From: Christensenellaceae bacterium
GTDB lineage: Bacteria > Bacillota > Clostridia > Christensenellales > UBA1750
DNA length: 9,212 nt
Assembly (NCBI GenBank): GCA_031287285.1
Contig: JAITTC010000187.1
Coordinates: forward strand, 1 to 9,212
Direction of reading: 5' to 3'
In this document: positions 1-5,220 of the stretch, in pieces
Position numbering within the stretch: position 1 is the first letter of the stretch
How the letters are laid out: every line of letters begins with the position of its first letter
The notes under the pieces: generated by a model
Database searches by the model: none
Told to the model about the DNA's origin: nothing
The model's input: only the letters and a program-made list of their open reading frames with translations
Made by a program: the position numbers and the translations under genes

Positions 1-430
1 CTTCCTCATCGGTGTGCACCACATGGGCGTTGGTGACCATGTAGCCGTCCGGCGTTACGATGAAGCCCGTGCCAACGGCCGCCGTGCTCATCTGCTCGGT
101 TTCTGAGTTGCCGGTGAAAAAGGCGTAATTCTCCATGTAATTGATCATAAGGACGATCATGGCGCGGTAGATCTCTTCATCGCTTGAGCCGATCTGGCCG
201 TACTGAACCATGCCCGCCACCGCGTCGCTCAGATCGTCATACATGGAATCGTTGAAGGCGAACTCATACCAGGTCACATCCGCCGTCCAGACGGTCTGCA
301 CCAGCACGACGCCCGGCTTATTCACCGTGGCCAGGGTGCGGGTATCCATCGCATCCGCGGCAAGCGCGGTGCTCAGCAAGGTGCAAAGCAACAGCACCGC
401 CAGAAGCACGGGTAGAATCCTCTTTTTCAT
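1..430 (-). CDS. Secreted trypsin/HtrA-like serine protease, N-terminal part (cut by window edge)
   Basis: The minus strand is open from the ATG at 428-430 to the left edge, giving 143 codons. Residues 1-24 form a signal peptide: basic MKKR, a hydrophobic leucine-rich core and a likely cleavage after ALA. Residues 120-137 read GTGFIVTPDGYMVTNAHV, the classic strand plus catalytic-histidine motif of S1C/trypsin-like peptidases, with His136 as the presumed catalytic base. The Asp and the Ser (GNSGG) lie beyond the window. Unusually, about 65 residues of acidic and aromatic sequence separate the first strand (PGVVLVQTVW, 39-48) from GTGFIV, where HtrA proteins usually have a shorter link. The start is supported by a GGGAGG ribosome site at 441-446. 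The product is probably exported and acts outside the membrane. Its substrate is unknown. The family call is firm; which subfamily it belongs to is not. Confidence 0.9.
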   Translation of the reverse strand, partial: MKKRILPVLLAVLLLCTLLSTALAADAMDTRTLATVNKPGVVLVQTVWTADVTWYEFAFNDSMYDDLSDAVAGMVQYGQIGSSDEEIYRAMIVLMINYMENYAFFTGNSETEQMSTAAVGTGFIVTPDGYMVTNAHVVHTDEE

Positions 431-440
431 TGAAGCGATA

Positions 441-446
441 CCTCCC
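441..446 (-). promoter_or_regulatory. Ribosome binding site of the serine protease gene
   Basis: On the minus strand this reads GGGAGG, ten bases before the ATG at 428-430. It fixes the start of the protease, which is otherwise known only from its N-terminal part. Confidence 0.75.
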
Positions 447-622
447 ACAATCTATTTTTGATCCGCTTATCGTTATGCCAAGGCTGAACCTGAGGATGCC
501 TTGAAGGGAAAGCGCTCTTTTAAAGGCCCAGATTCCGCGCCCTTAGGGCGTTTTCGCTTCGCGCGCCGCTGACTTCCCTTCGCTTTACGTTCCGTCGGGG
601 CGCGGGCATTCCCCTCCCCAGG

Positions 623-638
623 TGCGCCTTTGGGCGCA
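623..638 (-). other. Hairpin just after the zinc-protein gene
   Basis: TGCGCC (623-628) and GGCGCA (633-638) form a perfect 6-bp stem with a 4-base loop, starting about 12 bases past the stop of the 96-residue protein on the minus strand. No U-run follows on the minus strand, so it is not a standard intrinsic terminator. It could be a 3'-end stabiliser or a pause site between the two minus-strand genes. Confidence 0.35.
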
Positions 639-649
639 AGGCCGCCAGG

Positions 650-940
650 CTAAGAGCCCGCCCGGCCCTTTCTCGGCGCGCATTCCACGCACATCATCTC
701 ATCCGCGTTGTAGTGCTCGTCGCAAATCCATCTTCCGCATTTGTGGCAGCCATTGAAGAAGCGCCTCGCCTCCGCCTCGGCAAAAAGGCGCGCATCGGCC
801 TCTGAGGCGGCGCTGATCCAGCCGCTGGTGCGGTTCGCCCCGCAAAGCGCGCAGAAGAAGCGGAAGCGATAGCCGCTCTCTACGCCAACGAGGGCGTATT
901 TGGGATGAACCCAAGCCCTTCTCATCGCCTGCGGCTTCAC
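650..940 (-). CDS. Small protein with four paired Cys/His zinc-binding motifs
   Basis: This 96-residue protein has regularly spaced metal ligands: Cys30-x2-Cys33, Cys65-x2-Cys68, Cys73-x2-His76 and Cys84-x2-Cys87. That is enough for two structural zinc sites, a zinc-ribbon or treble-clef-like arrangement. The segment between the first and second pairs (about 43-62) is alanine- and glutamate-rich and probably helical. There is no signal peptide or membrane segment, so it should be cytoplasmic. The start is taken as GTG at 938-940 because an AAGGGGGAA stretch lies just upstream; an in-frame ATG at 923-925 is the alternative. It is transcribed towards the secreted protease and separated from it by about 220 bases, so co-transcription is possible but unproven. 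I recognise the fold type but not a named family. DNA, RNA or protein binding are all possible. Confidence 0.75.
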   Translation of the reverse strand: MKPQAMRRAWVHPKYALVGVESGYRFRFFCALCGANRTSGWISAASEADARLFAEAEARRFFNGCHKCGRWICDEHYNADEMMCVECAPRKGRAGS

Positions 941-943
941 GCC

Positions 944-953
944 TTCCCCCTTT
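944..953 (-). promoter_or_regulatory. Ribosome binding site supporting a GTG start
   Basis: On the minus strand the bases read AAAGGGGGAA, ending three bases before the GTG at 938-940, with the G-run about six bases away. The internal ATG at 923-925 has no comparable site at the right distance, so the GTG is preferred. Confidence 0.5.
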
Positions 954-966
954 CCAGCGGGCCGAT

Positions 967-995
967 TTGAAAAGTCCCTTCTCGTTTGTTATAAT
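967..995 (+). promoter_or_regulatory. Strong sigma-A type promoter for the solute-binding protein operon
   Basis: TTGAAA (967-972) and TATAAT (990-995) are separated by exactly 17 bases. The -10 is perfect and the -35 matches at five of six positions. The predicted transcription start is near 1002, giving a leader of about 150 bases before the ATG at 1153. No other promoter of this quality was seen upstream of the next three genes. Confidence 0.8.
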
Positions 996-1068
996 GTTAT
1001 TGAATCACTTTGGCTTTATGGTGCCGCCACTGCCGTGCGCAGCCCACCCCCTCCCTATTTCTGGCATG

Positions 1069-1097
1069 AGCATAGCAAAGCAAGTCCACCCTGTCAC
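1069..1097 (-). promoter_or_regulatory. Candidate promoter for the minus-strand zinc-protein gene
   Basis: On the minus strand GTGACA (1097-1092) and TATGCT (1074-1069) are 17 bases apart, matching consensus at five and four of six positions. The start would fall near 1062, with a leader of about 120 bases before the GTG at 940. If real, its transcript and the rightward one from 967-995 overlap as antisense over about 60 bases. Confidence 0.35.
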
Positions 1098-1117
1098 CTA
1101 CCCCAGGGGTAGTTTTT
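1098..1117 (+). terminator. Attenuator-like intrinsic terminator in the leader of the solute-binding protein gene
   Basis: CTACCC (1098-1103) pairs with GGGTAG (1107-1112) in a perfect 6-bp stem around a 3-base loop, and TTTTT follows at once (1113-1117). It lies between the promoter at 967-995 and the start codon at 1153, with no gene upstream on this strand, so it would cut short the operon's own transcript. The stem is short, so termination may be partial. A competing pairing is possible between CCCCT (1048-1052) and AGGGG (1105-1109), which would open the terminator. This rests on reading alone, with no folding calculation. Confidence 0.5.
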
Positions 1118-1152
1118 CGCAAATTCCATAGAGATAAAGGGGGATTTTCGAC

Positions 1153-2526
1153 ATGAAGCGCTTTTTCGCGACCATCCTTTGCGCCCTCCTGCTCGCCCTG
1201 CCGCTTTCCGCCTGCGCGGGCGGTACCCCAAGGCTCGACCCCAAGAACCCGGTCACGCTTTCGATGTGGCACAACTATGGCGGCGACATGCAAAAGAGCA
1301 TGGATGAGCTCATCGACGAGTTCAACGGCACCATCGGCCGCGAAAAAGGCATCCTGATCACGGTCGAGGCCATCTCTTCCAGCGCCGAACTGCAAGAAAG
1401 CCTGAATAGCATCGCGGCGGGCGACCCGGGCGCCCCGAAGATGCCTGACATCACGACCAGCTACCCTAAAACCGCCATTTTATTTGAGAGCAAGGGAATG
1501 CTCGCAAATCTCGACGAATACCTCAGCGCCGAGGATCGCTCGGCCTACGTCGAACCCTTTCTGGAAGAGGGCCGCCTGGGCGACGGCGGCCTCTACGTCT
1601 TCCCGCTCGCCAAATCCACCGAGATTCTTTACCTGAACCAAACCCTTTTCGACCGATTCGCGGCCGAAACCGGAGTGACCATGGAATCCCTTCAAAGCTT
1701 TGAGGGCATCGCGGACGCGGCCGCCAAATACTATGCCTGGACCGACACAAAAACCCCCGATGTGCCGGGCGACGGCAAGCAGTTTTACGCCGCAGATTCC
1801 TGGTTTAACTTCGCCCAGGCAGGCGCGCTGCAGCAGGGCGAATCCCTTTTTGACGGCGAAAATCTGGCGCTTCAGGGCGAGGCCTACCGCCGCATCTTTA
1901 AAGCCTGCTTCGCCCCTTCCGTGGCGGGGGGCTTTGCGATCTACGACGGCTATTCCTCAGACCTTTCAAAGACCGGCGACCTGGTCTGCTCCACCGGCTC
2001 CTCGGCGGGCATCCTCTTCTATGGCGATACCATCACGACCCCCGATAACAGGACGGAACAGGTCGAGTACAGCATCCTGCCCTTCCCGATCTTTCAGGGC
2101 GGCAAAAAGATCGCCATTCAGCGCGGCAATGGCCTCGTGGTGGCCAAGAGCGACAAGCGGCGCGAGTACGCGGCCTTTCTCTTCCTCAAATGGCTGACCT
2201 CCCCTGAGATTAACCTGCGCTTCGTCGCCGCCACGGGCTACCTTCCGGTCACCAAGGAGGCTTTTGAAACCCTCTTGCCAAGGGCGGTGCAATCGGCCGA
2301 AAATCCGCGCGTCCGCCAGATGCTCGAGACGGTTACCGAGATGCAGGCAAGCTACGATTTCTTCGTCGCCCCTACGTTTGAGGACTTCGATGCCCTTTCC
2401 AAGCGCTACGAGGCGGATTACAAGGCGCTTTTAACCGCCGAGCGCGAGGCCTATCTGACAGGGGGCTCCTATGATCTGGCAGCCCGGGAAGAAGCCGCCC
2501 TCGCCGCGTTTTCGCAAAACCATTAG
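1153..2526 (+). CDS. Extracellular solute-binding lipoprotein (ABC family 1, sugar-type)
   Basis: This 457-residue protein has a lipoprotein signal: MKRFF, a hydrophobic stretch, then the lipobox LSAC with Cys21 as the lipidated residue. The mature start contains VTLSMWHNYGG (34-44), the first-strand motif of family 1 solute-binding proteins, and the C-terminal half has the family's FLKWLTSPEINLRFVAATGYLPV segment (split here as FLKWLTSPE and ATGYLPV). Length is normal for oligosaccharide or glycerol-phosphate binders; the ligand cannot be read from sequence. It should sit on the outer face of the membrane. The start has an AAAGGGGG ribosome site at 1136-1143. The membrane LuxR-type regulator starts 36 bases after its stop, and no permease or ATPase gene is nearby. 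It may therefore serve sensing, or share a permease encoded elsewhere. Confidence 0.95.
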   Translation: MKRFFATILCALLLALPLSACAGGTPRLDPKNPVTLSMWHNYGGDMQKSMDELIDEFNGTIGREKGILITVEAISSSAELQESLNSIAAGDPGAPKMPDITTSYPKTAILFESKGMLANLDEYLSAEDRSAYVEPFLEEGRLGDGGLYVFPLAKSTEILYLNQTLFDRFAAETGVTMESLQSFEGIADAAAKYYAWTDTKTPDVPGDGKQFYAADSWFNFAQAGALQQGESLFDGENLALQGEAYRRIFKACFAPSVAGGFAIYDGYSSDLSKTGDLVCSTGSSAGILFYGDTITTPDNRTEQVEYSILPFPIFQGGKKIAIQRGNGLVVAKSDKRREYAAFLFLKWLTSPEINLRFVAATGYLPVTKEAFETLLPRAVQSAENPRVRQMLETVTEMQASYDFFVAPTFEDFDALSKRYEADYKALLTAEREAYLTGGSYDLAAREEAALAAFSQNH

Positions 2527-2542
2527 AGCCTTTCAGCCGGGC

Positions 2543-2551
2543 AAAAGGGGG
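2543..2551 (+). promoter_or_regulatory. Ribosome binding site for the membrane LuxR-type gene
   Basis: CAAAAGGGGG-type purine run lying 11 bases before the GTG at 2563. The spacing is slightly long. The next in-frame ATG at 2635 has only a weak site and would remove the basic N-terminal tail ahead of the first membrane segment, so GTG is preferred. Confidence 0.45.
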
Positions 2552-2562
2552 CTTTCAAAGCA

Positions 2563-4221
2563 GTGCGCGTCCCAAATATCTTCCAAGAAGCCTTCGCGCT
2601 CTGGCGGCGCTCGCGCCGCGAGAAGACGAGCCCCATGCAATTGCGCCTGCTCGCCTTTTTCGGCCTGTTTGCCGTGTTTGTGCTCGGCATTTGCTTCCTC
2701 GTGCTGGCAATGCTGGGGGTGCTCAACATCGGCGAAAACGAAAGCCGGGTCTGGCTCGAAAACGAAAGCACCCACCTCTTTAACGATGTTTCGGCGGACT
2801 TTGGCACGCTCTCGTCTCGTGGCACCAACCTGGCGGGGAAGCTCAGCGCCGCCGCAGACGACTATTTTAGCGAAAACGGCCTAAGGCCAGACGAGCTTGG
2901 CAGCCACCCCTGGCTCATCAACGGCCTGCTCTCGGCAGAGATGCCGTCGCTTCTCTCCTTCCTTGAGAATAACTATTGCAGCGCGGCCTTCATCGTTTTG
3001 GAGGCCACGGTCAACCCCCTGGCCGAAAGCGCCGAAAATTCAAGAGCCGGCGTCTTCCTAAAGCGCAACGAGCCCAACGTGCTCAACGCCCCTGGTTCGA
3101 AGGTCCATTTTCTGCGCGGGCCGGCGGCCGTGGCCAGGGAGTACGGCATCGAACTGCTCGGCCAGTGGCGGATGGAGTTCGACATACGCGGCGCGCCCTT
3201 CCAAGAGGAGCTTTTAAAGACCGCTCGCGAAAACCCGGATCTGCCCCTTTCCCGCCTATATTACTGGACGGACCGCTTCTTGCTCAAGCGCAACAGCGAG
3301 CCCGGCCTTCTGCTTTGCCTGCCGCTCAGGGCGGCAGACGGCACGGTCTTCGGCCTTTGCGGCCTGGAAGTGGGCGCGATGCAATTTAAGCGCCAATACA
3401 GCCCGGATAACAGCCTTTTCCCCCGAGCGTTCGCGATGCTCTCGCCTTTAGAGGGCGGTGTTTTAGATAGCAGCCTGGGCCTGATCGCGGGCAATTCCTA
3501 TCTCACGAATCAGCAAAGCGCTCAGCGGATCAGCGTTTTAAGCCAGAGCGCTTCCGGCCCTTCCCGCTTCCGCTGGGAGGGCGGCGAATATGTGGGCACG
3601 CAAATGCCGCTCAAGCTCTACCCCGCGGGCTCCCTGCATGAGGGGCAGCCCTGGGCGCTGGCGGTGCTGCTGCCGCGGGAAGACTGGCAGACCGCCGCCA
3701 ACCGGAACAACGCCCTGTTTTATGGCTGCATGCTCGCGATTCTGGCGGCAAGCCTCCTCCTTGCGCTGACCATCAGCCGCCGCTCCATTCGCCCCGTGAT
3801 CAGCGCCCTGGAGCTCATCCGCGCAGACGGCTCGGCCCGCCCGCAGAGGACGCAGATCGCGGAAATCGACGACCTGCTCCTCTATTTAGATCATCTCGAC
3901 GAGCAGCGCGGCGAGCTTGCCGCTAAGCTTGAGGCGGCGCGCCGCCATCCGGCCGAACCTTCGCAGGGCCCGCCACCCTTTGCAGCCTACGAACGCTTCA
4001 CCCAAAATATCGCCACGCTCACGGCCGCCGAGCACGCCGTTTTCAATCTCTATATGCAAGGGTATACCGCGCAGGCAATCGCTTCCGACCTATTCGTATC
4101 CATCAACACGGTTAAGTTCCACAACAAGAACATCTACGCAAAGCTCGGCATCAGCTCGCGCAAGGAGCTGCTTCTTTACGCCCGGATGCTTCGCGAGGGT
4201 GAAAACCCCCTCGATGCCTGA
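2563..4221 (+). CDS. Membrane-anchored sensor with C-terminal LuxR-type DNA-binding domain
   Basis: This 552-residue protein combines sensing and DNA binding in one chain. A basic tail (1-27) is followed by a membrane helix (about 28-53), a large domain predicted outside the cell (about 54-383) and a second membrane helix (about 384-404). Then come a HAMP-like stretch (ISRRSIRPVISALELI, 404-419), a short charged possible coiled coil (about 445-461), a Pro-rich linker and a LuxR/GerE helix-turn-helix (about 483-545). The helix-turn-helix has LTAAE at 486-490 and SINTVKFHNKNIYAKLGI at 513-530. No kinase or receiver domain is present, so it is not a two-component protein. The outside domain is sensor-like in size and layout (Cache-like is possible), but I cannot assign its family. 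It lies 36 bases after the solute-binding lipoprotein and 28 bases before the hydrolase. Inference: ligand-loaded binding protein, or the ligand itself, contacts the outside domain and changes DNA binding inside. Confidence 0.9.
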   Translation: MRVPNIFQEAFALWRRSRREKTSPMQLRLLAFFGLFAVFVLGICFLVLAMLGVLNIGENESRVWLENESTHLFNDVSADFGTLSSRGTNLAGKLSAAADDYFSENGLRPDELGSHPWLINGLLSAEMPSLLSFLENNYCSAAFIVLEATVNPLAESAENSRAGVFLKRNEPNVLNAPGSKVHFLRGPAAVAREYGIELLGQWRMEFDIRGAPFQEELLKTARENPDLPLSRLYYWTDRFLLKRNSEPGLLLCLPLRAADGTVFGLCGLEVGAMQFKRQYSPDNSLFPRAFAMLSPLEGGVLDSSLGLIAGNSYLTNQQSAQRISVLSQSASGPSRFRWEGGEYVGTQMPLKLYPAGSLHEGQPWALAVLLPREDWQTAANRNNALFYGCMLAILAASLLLALTISRRSIRPVISALELIRADGSARPQRTQIAEIDDLLLYLDHLDEQRGELAAKLEAARRHPAEPSQGPPPFAAYERFTQNIATLTAAEHAVFNLYMQGYTAQAIASDLFVSINTVKFHNKNIYAKLGISSRKELLLYARMLREGENPLDA

Positions 4222-4232
4222 CCCCAAAGCCC

Positions 4233-4241
4233 AAAGGAGGG
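4233..4241 (+). promoter_or_regulatory. Near-perfect ribosome binding site of the hydrolase gene
   Basis: AAAGGAGGG lies eight bases before the ATG at 4250, in the 28-base gap after the membrane regulator. It is the best match in the window to the 16S rRNA tail and predicts high translation of the hydrolase relative to the preceding regulator. Confidence 0.85.
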
Positions 4242-4249
4242 TATAAGCG

Positions 4250-5095
4250 ATGAAGTCGACCATTCAAACGATGCAAATGCGGGATGGCGAAACGCTGCGC
4301 GTGGCCAAGTTCGAGCCGGACGGGCCGGTTTTGGGCGTTTTGCAGCTCCTCCACGGCTTTGGCGAGCACATCGGCCATTACGAGAAGCTCTGCGCCTTCC
4401 TCGCCCAAAATGGCTATGCCTGCGTGGTGCACGATCAGCGTGGCTTTGGCGAAATGCCCGGCAAAACACCCAAGGAAAGGGCGCGGGCGCGGGGCGTCGT
4501 GCCAAGCTATGCCGCCTTTTTAGGCGACATTGCCGAGATCCGCGAGAAAATCGCAAAATGGTTTACGGGCCTGCCCGTTTTTCTCTTCGGGTGCAGCATG
4601 GGCGGCAATATCGCCTTAAACCTGTTGCTTCAAAGCCCCGAGAGCTATGCAAAGGCCATCGTCGAATCCCCCTGGCTGCGCCTATATAAGCCCCTTCCCG
4701 GCCCTGTTTCCGCCTTTGCCGGGCTTTTGGGCAGGCTCAGCCCGCGCCTTGCCATCCGCACAAGGCTGAACACCGCGGCGATCTCCCGCGACCAGGGCGA
4801 GGTAGGGCGCCTTGTGAACGACGGCATCTTTCACGACAGAATGTCGTTCCGCCTCTATAGCGAGATCGTCGCGGCCGGCGAAAGCGCCATCGCCGGCGCA
4901 TCCCAGATCGCAACGCCCACTCTGCTCCTTTGCGCGGGCGCCGACCGGATCGTTTCCGCGCCGGCGATTCGCGAGCTGGCCAAAAACGCCGGGCCGAATC
5001 TTCGCCTTGAGGAATTCGACGGCGGGTTCCACTGCCTCCATCACGATATCCTGCGCGCCGAAATCGAAGAGCGCATCCTTTCCTTCCTTAAATAA
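4250..5095 (+). CDS. Alpha/beta hydrolase, monoacylglycerol lipase / lysophospholipase type
   Basis: This 281-residue protein has the full serine hydrolase signature of the Hydrolase_4 family: the oxyanion motif HGFGEH (35-40), HDQRGFG (61-67), the nucleophile elbow GCSMGG (114-119) with Ser116, Asp232 in GADRIV, and His261 in GGFHCLHHD. The cap region lies between about 140 and 210. There is no signal peptide, so it should be cytosolic or loosely membrane-associated. The family cleaves glycerol or lysophospholipid esters, though many relatives act on other esters; the substrate here is unknown. It follows the membrane regulator by 28 bases with a very strong ribosome site, indicating co-transcription. 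Its place between two LuxR-type regulators suggests it is a regulated effector or an enzyme acting on a signal or nutrient ester, which is inference. The TAA stop lies within an 11-base tandem repeat. Confidence 0.93.
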   Translation: MKSTIQTMQMRDGETLRVAKFEPDGPVLGVLQLLHGFGEHIGHYEKLCAFLAQNGYACVVHDQRGFGEMPGKTPKERARARGVVPSYAAFLGDIAEIREKIAKWFTGLPVFLFGCSMGGNIALNLLLQSPESYAKAIVESPWLRLYKPLPGPVSAFAGLLGRLSPRLAIRTRLNTAAISRDQGEVGRLVNDGIFHDRMSFRLYSEIVAAGESAIAGASQIATPTLLLCAGADRIVSAPAIRELAKNAGPNLRLEEFDGGFHCLHHDILRAEIEERILSFLK

Positions 5096-5111
5096 TCCGC
5101 AAATAATCCGC
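5090..5111 (+). repeat. Perfect 11-base tandem repeat across the hydrolase stop codon
   Basis: AAATAATCCGC occurs twice head to tail (5090-5100 and 5101-5111). The first copy contains the TAA stop of the hydrolase. It is probably a small slippage duplication; no function is indicated. Confidence 0.8.
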
Positions 5112-5208
5112 CAAGGCGCCTTTCTTTCAATTCCTCCCATTTTCCCGCTTCCCGCCCGGTTTTTTACCTGCGGCGCTCAAAATCTTGCGAGAACAAAATC
5201 AAGAAAGC

Positions 5209-5213
5209 GAAGG
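5209..5213 (+). promoter_or_regulatory. Ribosome binding site that decides the MalT-like start
   Basis: GAAGG lies seven bases before the ATG at 5221. An in-frame TTG at 5185 would add 12 residues but has no purine-rich site at the right distance, so ATG 5221 is chosen. Confidence 0.6.
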
Positions 5214-5220
5214 TATTCTT

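Noticed and set aside
538..554. Stem CGCCC/GGGCG with a 3-base loop followed by TTTT on the plus strand, resembling a terminator.
   Set aside because: There is no plus-strand gene upstream, and on the minus strand the T-run is on the wrong side. It is kept only as a chance hairpin in GC-rich sequence.
1020..1040. TGGTGCC, resembling the T-box motif TGGNACC, in the operon leader.
   Set aside because: It has a mismatch at a key position, lies far upstream of the terminator instead of beside it, and no T-box stem I or specifier loop is visible.
1700..2197. Long plus-strand frame inside the solute-binding protein gene (165 codons).
   Set aside because: It is a shadow frame of GC-rich coding sequence, rich in Arg, Pro and Ser, with no ribosome site. 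The solute-binding protein frame explains the region fully.
5096..5220. Search for a promoter or terminator in the gap before the MalT-like gene, including the T-run at 5161-5165.
   Set aside because: No paired -35/-10 with a 16-18 base spacer was found, and the T-run has no stem in front of it. The AAGGCGCCTT palindrome (about 5114-5123) has no loop.
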